Below are positions 29,452 through 40,725 of a stretch of DNA of 64,000 bases, one piece after another. The stretch is from Mesotaenium endlicherianum (lineage: Eukaryota; Streptophyta; Zygnematophyceae; Zygnematales; Mesotaeniaceae). Position 1 is the first letter of the stretch, and every line of letters starts with the position of its first letter. The stretch lies in the NCBI GenBank assembly GCA_009602735.1, contig WELA01010381.1, positions 261,872 through 325,871 on the forward strand, read 5' to 3'. The notes beneath the pieces are model-generated. The model was not told the DNA's origin, made no database searches, and saw nothing but the letters and a program-made list of their open reading frames with translations. The position numbers were made by a program, and so were the translations under genes.

Positions 29452-30372
29452 TGTAACGATCCGAGCTATTTTAGGCGTATTTGGGACGTTTTCCCAATTA
29501 CCTAAAACGTACCTTATATTATTTATCATATTATTTTATAAATGGTTTCATCACATTCAATTATTCGCCACACGCGTGTGTCGATTAATTCTTGGTCGAT
29601 TGGCGAAAAGATCGAGATACTATTGCAAAAAGCGTCGAAACGTAACTCGACTACTTCGCAAAAGTACGACATAATTATTCATAAAGTTACTTTGATTAAT
29701 TACGAGATGATAACTTAATAAATCACTGATTGATTAAGTTGATTTGATTGACATTATTTCGGATAATGCACAGCACAGATTTCGCGTTTATGACCAATCG
29801 TGAATACGAAGAAACAGTCGTAAAAGCCAAACGACACATAATATGCAAAGCGACTTTGCATCCGAGCGGATTCGAACCCGCGACTTGTCGTTTGAAACGT
29901 TCACACCTAACCAATTGGCGAAGTAGTTTTCATAACTACCGGTTCATGACGAAAGCAGGTGTACGCGACTCCGCAAACAGTCGCGACTTTTCAAAAAGTC
30001 GCGTGAACGCGAATACGCACGTTTGGCGTGAAACGGTTTTTTGGAAACCGTCGAAAAGTCTCCAAACGGCCAAACAACGCGTTTCGAGCATTTGGCCAAA
30101 TGGGTCGTACTCCTTCGTCCGTTTACGTTGGACATGAACCAGTGCCTTACGTGGTGACTCGAAGCACTCCAGTGCCTCACCTCGTGCAAGTATGAATACT
30201 TGCAAGAGTCATTGTGAGTGCAACTCTCACAAGCACACTTTCTACGTTAGTTTTCAATTTCGCTTTCTCGAGGATTGTCAATTTGCACAAGTATATAGAT
30301 TTTCTTTCTACTTCATTTAAGTAATCCTGGAATACCGAGGAAAAGATCCTCTCAAAAAGCAGAAACGTTACA
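29452..30372 (+). repeat. Element E 3' LTR
   Basis: 921 bp, TGTAACG...CGTTACA with 7-bp inverted ends. It contains a tRNA-like segment on the minus strand at about 29858-29926. Confidence 0.85.
29858..29926 (-). other. tRNA-derived sequence inside the element E LTR
   Basis: On the minus strand there is a perfect RNA polymerase III B box (GGTTCGAATCC, 29868-29878), a good T arm and a D-arm-like CCAATTGGTTAGGTG. The acceptor ends do not pair, so it is not a functional tRNA gene. It may be a tRNA pseudogene or the head of a SINE caught in the LTR. Confidence 0.5.
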
Positions 30373-30484
30373 TCTTTTGATTCGGTGTCTTGTTCCGCTG
30401 GCACGCATTGCAATTTCTGGTCCACTCCTCGATGTCCTTGTCCATATTTCTCCAATAGTACTCTCGTTTCAGAACGTTTGTCGT
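30373..30484 (-). pseudogene. Element D integrase zinc domain, part between E and the solo C LTR
   Basis: The minus strand encodes LKREYYWRNMDKDIEEW and CNACQRNKTPNQ, the second half of the H2C2 zinc domain. It links the core at 24892 to the first half at 31204-31430. Confidence 0.75.
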
Positions 30485-31203
30485 TGAAATGAATCGACTT
30501 ACCAAATAGGCGATTAACAATTAATACAGATCTTTATATCAGCAAGTAATCTTATGGTATTTCCGTTAACTAGTTAAACGGCAAAGGACAATACACTAGC
30601 AGGGAATAATACTCGTAAGTCAAATGCGAGTAAACTAGCATCAATGATGCAAATCAGTAAACTCATACATAAGCAAGGTTAGAAGACAGTGCGTATCAAT
30701 GGCTTCTCGCCTTGGATTCAGATCTCTCTCAGTAAGCTGTACAAGAGAGTTGGCCTCGTTTCCGAATGCCGAACTCGAGAGCAATGCCTAGCATATGTAC
30801 ATGGAATGAGTTTACTGTTCAACGGTCAGTGCGATGGCACCGCCTACCCGGGAGTTAACCACGTTGGTAGGACCTCGGTTAACCAAATCCACCGCCATCT
30901 CCCATCATCCCGAATAGCCATCCATCATAGGGATGTCATCTGGCTATTCATCTAGCATATCGCACTTAGATGTATATCAAGGCAGTTCGCTGCTACCGAG
31001 TACGGAAGTCAGCTTGCTGTCAAAGAATGTGTCAGCAAGCTGACTTATATGGACTTTCAGCCTGCTGCTTTCGACTGAGTCAGCAAACTGATAATTATGT
31101 AAAGTCCATTAGACTGATTATTAAGTAAAGTTCAGCAGGCTGAACTTAATTAACTATTATATTTAAATGAATATTATATCGACTAATATACTGATTCATT
31201 ACA
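30485..31203 (-). mobile_element. Solo LTR of family C
   Basis: 719 bp in the orientation TGAAATGAATC...GATTCATTACA, the reverse of the C1 LTRs. Flanks GTCGT (30480-30484) and GTTGT (31204-31208) form a 5-bp target duplication with one C/T difference. The element D integrase reads across the site when the LTR is set aside. Confidence 0.88.
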
Positions 31204-32009
31204 GTTGTCTTCTCGCTTCCAAAGTGTCCAGCATATAAGCAATCATGATGCTCCGCAAGTAGTAAGTCTCGTAGCTGTTTGATGTCGGGTACCACCACTC
31301 TCTTGGAATCACCATAATACCATATGACGTCTTTCTTCTGCATACTTGAGATGGACTCAGCTGCTCCTCCATCAGCAAACTCTGGGTCCTCCTCATAACC
31401 TCTCTTAAGCTTCTCCTTGAAGACCATACTCTTCTTGATGACTGAGACAGCTGCAAGGTTGCTCCTCCTAGATAAAGCGTCTGCAGGGTTGATCTTCCCA
31501 ATTTAGTACTCAATCTTGTGGTCAAACTGTTGCAGAAATTCCATCCACCTTGCTTGTCTTGGTGTTAACGTTGGCTGCGTCATAAAATTCTCCAAGCTCT
31601 TGTGGTCGGTCTTGATGAACACCTTCCTTCCGTCCACATAACATCGCCAAATCCTCAAAGCCTGGATAATACCCACTATCTCCCGCTCGTGTGCTGCATA
31701 GTTTTGCTTAGCAGGACTCAACTTCCTGCTCTCATATGCCACAGGTTGCAATCCTTCGCTCTGGTCCTGGAGAAGAATGGCTCCCACTGCAAAGTTTGAT
31801 GCGTACGTGATGATGGTGAAAGAAAGCTCTGGACCGGCAATTGCGAACACAGGTGCTTGTGTCAGCAACTCCTTGATCTTCTTAAAGGCTTGCTGCTCCT
31901 TGTCACCCCACAGCCACTTATCCTGCCTTTTCAACATGTCTGTGAGCGGTGCACACACCTTGGCAAATCCTTCAATGAAGCGTCGATAATTGTTAGATTG
32001 GCGCTGCAA
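31204..32009 (-). pseudogene. Element D RNase H and start of integrase
   Basis: One minus-strand frame runs from YRRFIEGFAKVCAPL (end of RT) through RNase H (YASNFAVGAILL, IIQALRIWRCYVDG, FIKTDHKSLENF, INPADALSRR) to the first half of the integrase zinc domain (LLLAEHHDCLYAGHFG). A single TAA near 31503 interrupts it and fits CAA to TAA. RNase H degrades template RNA during reverse transcription. Confidence 0.8.
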
Positions 32010-32457
32010 ACGGAGACTCGCTGGGTCGGATGAATCCCTTCTCCATTAACTCCGTCAGCTGCTTTTACAACTCATCCAACTCCACAAACGAATGTCGATA
32101 GGCGAGTCTTACTGGTGGCTTACTCCCTGGTTCCAACTCGATCATGTGCTCCATAGCTCTCTGTGGAGGTAATCCTGCAAGTAGCTCCTCAGGAAATTCG
32201 CACTTGAACTCCTCCAACAGCACCTTAATTTGGGCAAGCATCTCAGCAGGCTTCTTCTTCTCTTGAGCAGTTGGGCTGTGCTCCTTCTGAGCAAGGGGAT
32301 CAAACACCACTACTTGCTCTTTGGACGAAGCGCACTCGCCCAGGCTTTTGAGATTCACACTTGCTCCATTTGATGACCGGGTCAGGGCCACCGAAACAAT
32401 GTACATCTCGTTCACCTGATTTGCCCTGCATAGCTTTTTAACTTGCAGGCTCGACAA
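32010..32457 (-). pseudogene. Element D start of RT, catalytic core deleted
   Basis: The linker and RT fingers are present ([46 protein letters not shown]). Then at about 32006-32010 the sequence jumps to the RT connection region (NNYRRFIEGF), out of frame. All of the catalytic palm including motif C is gone, so this copy could not make RT. A TAA inside VELDEL-KQL fits CAA to TAA. Confidence 0.75.
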
Positions 32458-32927
32458 ATACAGTTACTTGTGGTTGTATCTACCTCCACCTGTTTCGCTG
32501 TCTTCATTCGACCATCACGCCCTTGGACTTTCACTTGTCCCGTGCTCCAGTGTACTTGAGGGTCGGCTTTCCTTAGCCATGGTCGGCCCAATATCACCTG
32601 ATGGTGACTTATCTCTGCCTGCTCCATTACTTCCTTACTCCGGTGCCCCGCTACTTCCACGTGAATAGCTTTCGAAGGTGAACCACACTTGAGTCTCTGC
32701 CCATTCGTCGAAATTGCCTTTTTAGGCTCATAATGCTTCTGCACACGAATTCGCCACTCCTTCACAAGCTTCTTGTGCACAAAATTTGCACTTGCGCCAC
32801 TGTCAACCATACATTTTGCCTTGTTGCCGTCGACTACTCCTTCCACAATAATAGGCTTGTCAACATCTCGTCTTCTGCTTCTCGGCAGGCTCCTGTAAAT
32901 AACCTCCTTGTGGATTCCCATCTTCAC
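32412..32927 (-). pseudogene. Element D aspartic protease
   Basis: An open minus-strand frame with the retropepsin signature CMVDSGASANFV and HHQVILGRPWL. It overlaps the start of the RT fragment in another frame. The upstream gag is missing because element C1 begins at 32943. Confidence 0.75.
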
Positions 32928-32942
32928 GCCAGTAGAACCCCA

Positions 32943-33663
32943 TGTAATGAATCAGTGTATTGGTAGATATAATATTCATTTAAATATAATAGTCAATTAA
33001 GTTCAGCCTGCAGAACTCTAGTTAATAATCAGTCTGCTGGACTTCATGTTTAATATCAGTTTAATGACTCAGCCGGAAGCAGCAGGCTGAAGTCAACTTA
33101 AGTCAGCTTGCTGACACATTCTTTGACAGCCAGCTGACATCCGTACTCGGTAGCAGCGAACTGCCTCGATATGCATCTAAGTGTGGTATGCTAGATGAGT
33201 GGCCAGATGACATTCCTATGATAGATGGCGATTTGGGATGATGGGAGATGGCGGTGGATTTGGTTAACCGAGGTCCTACCAACGTGGTTAACTCCCGGGT
33301 AGGCGGTGCCATCGCACTGGCCGTTGAACAGTAAATTCATTCCATGTACATATGCTAGGCATTGCTCTCGAGTTCGGCATTCGAAAACAAGGCCAACTCT
33401 CTTGTACAGCTTACTGAGAGAGATCTGAATCCAAGGCGAGAAGCCATCGATACGCACTGTCTTCTAATCTTGCTTATGTATGAGTTTACTGATTTGCATT
33501 ATTGATGCTAGTTTTTTTGCAGTTGACTTATGAGTATTATTTACTGCTAGTGTGTTGTCCTTTGCCGTTTAACCAGTTAACGGAAAATACCATAAAGATT
33601 ACTTGCTGATATAAAGATCTTTATTAATTGTTAATCGCTTATTTGGTAACTCGACTCATTTCA
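32943..33663 (+). repeat. Family C LTR (C1 5' LTR)
   Basis: TGTAATGAATC...TTCATTTCA, 721 bp. It contains the conserved core GGTTAACCGAGGTCC...GTGGTTAACTCCC and, in U3, a series of imperfect palindromes of the type TCAGCNNGCTGA. Confidence 0.9.
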
Positions 33664-33664
33664 G

Positions 33665-33676
33665 TGGTATCGGAGC
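33665..33676 (+). promoter_or_regulatory. Primer-binding site of C1
   Basis: TGGTATCGGAGC one base after the 5' LTR, the tRNA-iMet type with the same variant base as in copia A and B. Confidence 0.85.
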
Positions 33677-33697
33677 AGTTATCACAGTCTTCTTTGT

Positions 33698-34864
33698 ATG
33701 GTAAGGACCAGGTCTCAAACTAGCAACTCCCGAGACATGGAGAACCAGGATAACGAGAATGTCAAAAACCAGGCGGAAAGCCATGTAGCAGGAACCTGTA
33801 CCTATTCTGAAGCAGTGGCAGATACTGCAGCCAGGGAGGCTGCAGATGAGGCAGTTGCTATTGCAGCATTCGCTGCACAGCAAGCTGAGGAGGAGAGCGC
33901 CAGACTAGAAGCTGAACAATTAGCAAAGGCCGCTGAAGATACAGAAAGGAGGGAAGGACAGCCAGCTGACGAGCGCACTGTTGAAGAACTTATGGCATCA
34001 AGGGCCAATGTTCTGAACCCACCTCCTGCTGTACAACTCAATGTACCCCTAGGTCAAATTCGTGACCGGCTGAATGCGGCAGGAATTGCTGCTGCAGGAG
34101 CGAGAGGGATTGTTGAGGACACTACTCAGCGAGTAGATGCCAATGCTGCTGCTGCATTTGCTAATCTACCACCCCAGAGTGTAGACTTGGGAGCATTGTT
34201 CGTTCGGATGCAGTCGCAAATGGCGACCATGTATCAGTTCCAACAGGAGGATAAAAGAATCATAATGTCTCTACTACGGGACAGAGACCAATTGGGGTCT
34301 CAAACCACTAGTGGTGGTGGCCGAGGGCCTAGTAAGCCCAAGCCGAAACCTCCCCAGGACTATGATCCTGAGGGAAAGAGAAAATATTACCTGATCAAGT
34401 TTCTCGGATGTTGAGCAGTGGCTGGAGAACTACCCAGAACTGCAAGATTACGAGAAGGTCAGGCACACCGGTGCGCTACTGAAAGGCAGTGCCGCAGACT
34501 GGTGGCTATGCTAGAAAGAGGAGAGTAAGGCTCAGCAACTCGATGACCCTACGTGGGTAGAGTTTGTCGAGAAGTTGCATGAAAAGTTTGATGTCATCAA
34601 CCGGCAGGAGAAAGCTATCTATGCGATGATCTCCCTGACACTGAAGCAGACCACTTCAGTTGCTGAGTTTGCTCAAAAGTTCCAAGAGAACATGATGAAG
34701 CAGCCAGATTTGCCAGAACGGTATAGGATAGCATACTTCAGGTATGGCTTGAAATCCCAAGTCTCTGGTCATTTTGCTGAAAAGAAGTATGAGAAACTGG
34801 CTGACTTGATCCAGGATGCTGACGCCTGGGATCAGCAGCAGTTCAATCACAAGCGCCAGAGTAA
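33698..34864 (+). pseudogene. C1 gag, N-terminal and middle part
   Basis: The ATG at 33698 opens a frame with an Ala/Glu-rich coiled-coil-like segment (residues about 30-100) and, after a linker, the retrotransposon gag core (DPTWVEFVEKLHEKF, SVAEFAQKFQ, LPERYRIAYFRYGL). A small deletion at about 34403 shifts the frame, and TAG at 34513 adds a stop. The zinc-knuckle end falls into the N gap that follows. Gag would form the particle. Confidence 0.75.
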
Positions 34865-35364
34865 NNNNNNNNNNNNNNNNNNNNNNNNNNNNNNNNNNNN
34901 NNNNNNNNNNNNNNNNNNNNNNNNNNNNNNNNNNNNNNNNNNNNNNNNNNNNNNNNNNNNNNNNNNNNNNNNNNNNNNNNNNNNNNNNNNNNNNNNNNNN
35001 NNNNNNNNNNNNNNNNNNNNNNNNNNNNNNNNNNNNNNNNNNNNNNNNNNNNNNNNNNNNNNNNNNNNNNNNNNNNNNNNNNNNNNNNNNNNNNNNNNNN
35101 NNNNNNNNNNNNNNNNNNNNNNNNNNNNNNNNNNNNNNNNNNNNNNNNNNNNNNNNNNNNNNNNNNNNNNNNNNNNNNNNNNNNNNNNNNNNNNNNNNNN
35201 NNNNNNNNNNNNNNNNNNNNNNNNNNNNNNNNNNNNNNNNNNNNNNNNNNNNNNNNNNNNNNNNNNNNNNNNNNNNNNNNNNNNNNNNNNNNNNNNNNNN
35301 NNNNNNNNNNNNNNNNNNNNNNNNNNNNNNNNNNNNNNNNNNNNNNNNNNNNNNNNNNNNNNNN
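34865..35364. other. Assembly gap of exactly 500 N
   Basis: By comparison with element C3 (about 59405-60345) the missing sequence should be the gag zinc knuckle and most of the protease, about 0.94 kb. The round length is probably a placeholder. Confidence 0.9.
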
Positions 35365-37720
35365 TGCTCTTCCTCTTGTCCTGTGTGGATGGCAAATGAA
35401 GGAAAAGAAGAGGCTTCCAGAAGGATGCAAGTTGCTGAATGCAATGGAGTTCGTCAAAAGCTGGAACCAGAAGGAAGACAGAATGTTCTATCTGCTGCTA
35501 AGAGAGGTACCTCCTCAACCTGAAGAAGTGGTTGAGAAAAAGGTAAGCCCTCCGGAGCACCCTACTGCTGCAAATATCGTTGCTCAGTACACTTGTGTAT
35601 TTAATATGCCTCCAGGACTACCCCCTAAGAGGGAAGTAGATCATAGGACTGATTTATTATCTGGGAGTCAGCCACCGTGGCAACGCACGTATGGCTTGTC
35701 TTATGTGGAGAGCGAGGAGTTGAAAACACAGATTGCAGAGCTTGAGGAAAATGGTTATATTTCCCCCAGTAAATCACTTTACGGCGCACCCATCCTATTT
35801 GTTAAGAAGAAGGATGGCAGTATGCGGATGTGTGTGGATTACAGAGCCCTAAACAGAATTACGGTAAAGAACAAGTATGCTTTACCCAGCATCGAGGACG
35901 TACTTGATACCCTGTCTGGTGCTAAGGTGTTCAGTAAGATAGATCTCAAGAGTGGTTATCATCAAATCAGAATTGCTGAGGGGGATGAACACAAGACTGC
36001 TTTTCGCACACGTTATGGACACTATGAGTTCAACGTGATGCCATTTGGACTGACTAATGCTCCTGCTACCTTTATGGGTGCTATGAATGACATTTTCAGG
36101 CCTTATTTGGATAAATTTGTGCAAGTTTTCCTGGATGATATTTTAATTTTCTCTAAAGATGAAGCTCAGCACGCTGAACACTTAAAGACAGTCATGGACA
36201 CTTTGAGAAGAAATCAGTTATATGCTAAAATGAGCAAGTGTGATTTCTTTAAGGAAAGTATTGAATTCTTAGGCCACGTTGTCAGTAAAGAGGGCATCAG
36301 TGTGGATCCTAAGAAAGTCCAGACCATAAGGGACTGGCCAGTACCACAGTCTGTCTCTGAAGTTAGATCCTTCCTCGGGTTGGCTAACTACTATAGGAGA
36401 TTTATTGAGAATTATTCCACAAAGGCCAGTAAACTGACTGACCTTACTAAGAAAGACATCGGGTATGTGTGGGGGGAAGAGCAGCAGGCTGCCTTCTAGA
36501 CCCTTANTAAAGATGCTCTCTGTTCTGCCCCAGTGCTAGCCGTGTATGACCCCAGCAAACCGGTGCAGGTGGTTACTGATGCCTCTGACTATGCCATGGG
36601 TGCTATTTTGTTGCAGCCTGCTGACAAAACCACAAAGGATGGTAAGGTACGGCAGGAGTGGCACCCTGTGTTGTACGAGTCTATGAAACTTAATCCAGCT
36701 GAGATTATTTACTCAGTGCATGATAAAGAGTTGCTAGCTATCATTCATGTGCTCAAACAGTGGAGAGCATACTTACATGGTAAGGCCTTTAAGGTGATTA
36801 CAGATCATCTAGCTCTGACCCACTTTCAGAAGAAGTCCAAGCTGTCGAGGAGGGAGAACCGCTGGAGCCAGATGCTGGAGCAGTTCCAAGTCCAGATCGA
36901 CTACAAACCAGGGAAGTTGAATCCTGCTGATGCACTCTCTAGAAGACCTGACTTGCAAGAAAGGAACTTTAGTCAGCATGCTGTAGATAAAGTCCTGTGT
37001 GCACTCACTTCACTAAAGGTGAAAAAGTCCTTCCTTGAACAACTTAGGAAAGCCTACCTTTTGGACCCAACATTTGAGCCCAGCCCCACTACTGATGTGT
37101 GTCGTGCTATTGGACTCGGGTATAAACTTAAGGGAGGGGTCTGGGTGAGTGAAACCACTTCAGGCAGGCTGAAGCTGGTCATTCCTAATAACTTGGAAAT
37201 AAGGTCCCTTTTATTGAGTCAAGCACATGACANCAGTATACTGGGTGGACATTTGGGGCAGGCCAAAACTGTTGGCAAATTGGCAAAACATTATCATTGG
37301 GAGGGGTTGCCCCGAGAGGTCTTGAAATATGTGCAGTCCTGTGATCAGTATCAAAGAAATAAGTCTAGGCACACACCACCGGGAGGTCTCTTGCAACCGC
37401 TGCCCATCCCAGCGGGACGCTGGGAAACTATGTCCATGGACTGGGTGGTCACACTGCCACGAACGGCTAATGGGCATGATTCGATACTGGTAGTCGTGGA
37501 GAAACTCACAAAAATGGTCATTTTCATCCCCACAACTGTCAAAGTAACTGCACTCGAAATAGCGAGACGATTCTACGACCATGTAGTATGCCAACATGGG
37601 CTACCCTCTAATATCATCTCAGACCGAGACTCAAAATTTACCTCTAAGTTCTGGAGAGCTTTAATGGGGTTAATGGGAGTCAAACAGCTGCTCAGCACAG
37701 CAAACCACCCTCGTATTGAT
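35365..37720 (+). pseudogene. C1 pol: RT, RNase H and integrase up to the C2 insertion
   Basis: RT starts at 35396. Visible motifs are [48 protein letters not shown] and the catalytic FLDD at about 36130. RNase H follows (VTDASDYAMGAILL, VITDHLALTHF, NPADALSRR), then the integrase zinc domain (HLGQAKTVGKLAKHYHW, CDQYQRNKS, where the second Cys of the pair is Tyr) and core (MDWVVTLP, SDRDSKFTSKFW). TAG at 36497-36499 and single Ns at 36507 and 37233 break the frame. The frame is cut at 37720/37721 by element C2 inside the integrase core. Confidence 0.85.
36507..36507. other. Single-N assembly join
   Basis: CTTA-N-TAAAG duplicates a TA relative to C3. Comparable single Ns with short flanking duplications or inserts are at 37233, 38185, 41529, 45956, 46544 and 59300. 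Confidence 0.75.
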
Positions 37721-37867
37721 TGAAATAAATCGACTCACCAAATAAGCGTTCAACAATTAATAAAGATCTTTATATCAGCAAGTAATCTCTATGGTATTTT
37801 TCGTTAACTTGTTAAACGGCAAAGGACAACACACTAGCAGTGAGTAATACTCGTAAGTCAAATGCGA
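37721..37867 (-). repeat. Family C LTR stub at the left end of C2
   Basis: TGAAATAAATCGACTCACC matches the start of the reverse-oriented LTR for about 147 bp, then switches to family C 3' sequence. Confidence 0.75.
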
Positions 37868-38151
37868 AAGGGGCGTTGAAACGGTTCCACCTGCGGGCGG
37901 CTGGGACACCGCCCTAACTGTCCCTTCAGTAGACATGGGAAGGTGACAGGAGGTCCTATCTCCATATAAGTTGGAGGGGGATGTGACAGTTAGTGATAGT
38001 TGTGACAGGCAGCCCACCTTTAAAATTAAGTTGGAGGGAGTGGTATTCTCTGATCACCATATTACACACTCAACCTGCGCTCACGCTCACTTGCTCTCTA
38101 ACTCAATTTTCCCTTATATTCACTCACACCAGGTATTCCACACTAGGAACT
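37868..38151 (+). repeat. Inverted copy of the family C 3' region
   Basis: End of the chromodomain coding sequence plus the post-pol spacer in plus orientation. It is nearly identical, inverted, to 41447-41765 and shares variants not present at 55518-55835. Confidence 0.75.
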
Positions 38152-38879
38152 TGAAATGAATCGACTTACCAAATAGGCAATTAANGATTAACAATTAGTA
38201 AAGATCTTTATATCAACAAGTAATCTTTATGGTATTTTCCGTTAGCTGGTTTAACGGCAAAGGACAACACACTAGCAGTGAATAATACTTGTAAGTCAAA
38301 TGCGAGTAAACTGGCAACGATAATGCAAATCAGTAAACTCATACATAAGCAAGGTTAGAAGCCAGTGCGTATCAATGGCTTCTTGCCTTGGATTCAGATC
38401 TCTCTCAGTAAGCTGTACAAGAGAGTTGGCCTTGTTTCCGAATGCCGAACTCGAGAGCAATGCCTAGCATATGTACATGGAATGAGTTTACTGTTCAACG
38501 GCAAGTGCGATGGCACCGCCTACCCGGGAGTTAACCACGTTGGTAGGACCTCGGTTAACCAAATCCACCGCCATCTCCCATCATCCCGAATAGCCATCCA
38601 TCATAGGGATGTCATCTGGCCATTCATCTAGCATATCGCACTTAGATGCATATCAAGGCAGTTCGCTGCTACCGAGTACGGAAGTCAACTGGCTGTCAAA
38701 GAATGTGTCAGCAAGCTGACTTAAGGTGACATCACCCTGCTACTTCCGGCCGAGTCATTAAACTGATATTAAATATAAAGTCCAGCAGACTGATCATTAA
38801 CTAGAGTTCAGCAGGCTGAACTTATTTAACTATATTATTTAAATGAATGTTATGTCAACCAATATACTGATTCATTACA
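38152..38879 (-). repeat. Family C LTR next to ORF3 of C2
   Basis: TGAAATG...CATTACA, 728 bp. On the minus strand it follows the purine tract AAGTTGGAGGGAT, so it sits where the 3' LTR of C2 is expected. A single N at 38185 flanked by a short duplication lies inside. Confidence 0.85.
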
Positions 38880-38964
38880 ATCCCTCCAACTTATCATGTT
38901 GTCGCCTCGACAACACTATCACTAATAACAGCGTGCTGTACCTTCCGTCCCCAGCCTACTTCCA

Positions 38965-40649
38965 TTAGGAGGGAGATGTCCCTGAGGCCCTATACTCAGA
39001 GGAGCCGGACCTCCTCCTGTCTTGGGGTCTTCTAAAGCCTGTCAGAGAAGGAGGTTCTGTGTAAGGACCCGGCGGAGAACGCAGTAACTGGGCTGTTTCC
39101 TCCTGCACAGTCTGAAACTGAAGGGAGGCAGCCTTCTCCTGGGCAGCCCTCAAACTTACAGGTACGTATACCGGCATCCCAGAAGGATGTTGCATGACAT
39201 GAGCCAAGGGTACATGCCCTCTCTGCGAGGGAGATGCTGGCAGGCCTCTGGCTATCTCCCGAGCAGACCTCCTGTTTGCCCTGTCTGACTGGGTCTCCTT
39301 GCCTGGAGATGGGGTCTGTCCTCTGGCAGTCCCCAGCCAAATGATATCCTCCTCTTCAGCGAGTTGCTGCAGGGCCAACCCCGTCTTCTCCCTTACAGGG
39401 GATGTGGCAGGCGTCAGGATCACGGCGGGGCTAGTGTTCTCCTCCTCGCCTTCCTCCTCGTCTTCCTCTGACTCCTCCTCCTCTCCGTCCCCGGGTTCCT
39501 CTGAGACTTCTAGGGTCTCTTCTGTCAGCTGCTCCAGCTCTTCATTGGAAAAAGAATATCCTGCTGACCTTCCCCTTTTGGGTGCTGGTGGGGGCTGCTG
39601 AGTCCGGACCGCATAGAGGTCCTTTTCCCCCTGCTTACTTGCCCTATGGCATAAGCGTGCTTCCCTTTTGAGAATGACTCTCGGGCCCAACTTCGGTCCC
39701 CCTGCATCTCTTGGCTCATGCAGTCTCTGACTCCATCCAATCTTGGGTCCCAAGCCGCAATGTGAGGGGGCAATACTATGTTCCCCTTTAGGTCTGTCAA
39801 GAAACCCTCATCCGTCGCCCTGTCATTCTGCTGGTCCCTCATGTTGATGGTCATCCACCGCCAATCAGTGGGCTTTTGGAAGAAGGCAGGGTCTGTCCTT
39901 TTAAGAGTACAAGGGTACCAGTGCCCTGCAAAGTCTAGCTGACTGGTTTCCCTGGCCAAGAATTCCCAGCTCCTCCTCTCCACCTCATTGTACATGGCCT
40001 TGAACCTGTTGTGGGGTGTTGAGTCCTTGAAGCTGTCCGCGTCCATGGGGATCATCCTGATGACCCTATCTTCCCCCCAGATACCAGGAATCGAGACAGC
40101 CCCTGCTTCGTTCACCTGGGCCATTGCCTTGGCCTCTCTGACTGTATATCCTACCATCCTGGCGTAATCGTGGTAGAGGAGGAGCCCTGTGCCGACCTCT
40201 ATATACTTGTCAAAGTTTTCGGATGTCTCCCCTTCCCTCTGGAGGATTTCCTTCTGCGACTCACTGCGACTTCTCTGGGCATACTTGAAGGCCTCCTCCA
40301 GTAGATCAAAGCCCTTGCCCAGCACTGTGTAGCGATAGCTGCTGATTCTCCTCTGTTCTTCTTCTTCAGCCTGCTGCTTCCGCTTCTCCTCAGCTTGCCT
40401 CTCCTCCTCTGCTTTCTTGGCCTCCTCTGCAGCTTTTCCGTCCAGTTCTTCCTGCCTCAGTCTGGCCTGTTCCTCCTCCTCCTTCTTCTTCTGTGCCTCC
40501 CGCTGTTGTTGGAGTTGTTGTGATTCCCAAGCGGAAATGGACGATGATTCGATGTCTCCACGGAATTGCAAGTTTCTGCATGTGCCTCTTCCGCCCTTCT
40601 CTTCCTCTTGAGTTCCGACTTTTGAGTCATCCTGCTCAATCATAAACAC
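38965..40649 (-). pseudogene. C2 third ORF (ORF3), frameshifted copy
   Basis: Minus-strand copy of the unknown family C ORF3. It aligns along its length with 55914-57587: a Lys/Arg-rich start, a Glu/Lys/Gln coiled coil, a conserved middle (SYRYTVLGKGFDLLE, HDYARMVGYTV, HWYPCTLKRT), an acidic stretch and a C-terminus with HVPLAHVMQHPSGMPVYVP. One lost base after the first 20 or so residues and another frameshift near 39680 disrupt it. It keeps the Trp codon that is a TAG in C1. I do not recognise the family. No membrane segment or signal peptide is seen. Confidence 0.7.
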
Positions 40650-40725
40650 AATGCAGTTAGTGAAGTCATGATATTTTGCCGCTACTGAGTGCCATTGATG
40701 AAGAGGAACGCGATCGGGAGAGTCC

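Larger units (their letters stand above)
24909..30372 (+). mobile_element. Ty3/gypsy chromovirus element E, 5'-deleted, inserted in D
   Basis: The 3' LTR is complete (29452-30372, TGTAACG...CGTTACA). The 5' side keeps only the first 80-90 bases of the LTR (24909 to about 24990) before jumping into internal sequence, so the rest of the LTR, primer site and most of gag are gone. Protease, RT, RNase H, integrase and a chromodomain follow on the plus strand with several stops and frameshifts. A family B solo LTR interrupts the integrase at 28105-28607. Confidence 0.8.
23100..32942 (-). mobile_element. Ty3/gypsy chromovirus element D, truncated and nested
   Basis: On the minus strand the parts line up as protease (32927-32412), start of RT (32457-32010), RNase H (32009-31503), integrase zinc domain (31427-31204, then 30484-30373), and integrase core with chromodomain (24892-23750), followed by a purine tract and LTR. 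It is interrupted by element E (24909-30372) and by a solo family C LTR (30485-31203), and its 5' part (gag, 5' LTR) is cut off at 32943 by element C1. The left boundary is approximate because the second LTR is missing. Confidence 0.8.

Noticed and set aside
29858-29926. Functional tRNA gene on the minus strand
   Set aside because: T arm and B box are good, but the acceptor stem does not pair and the anticodon arm is unclear, so only a tRNA-derived sequence is claimed.
30177-30455. 92-codon minus-strand ORF at the E/D border
   Set aside because: It is out of frame with the integrase zinc domain that the same strand clearly encodes; the ORF is a shadow.
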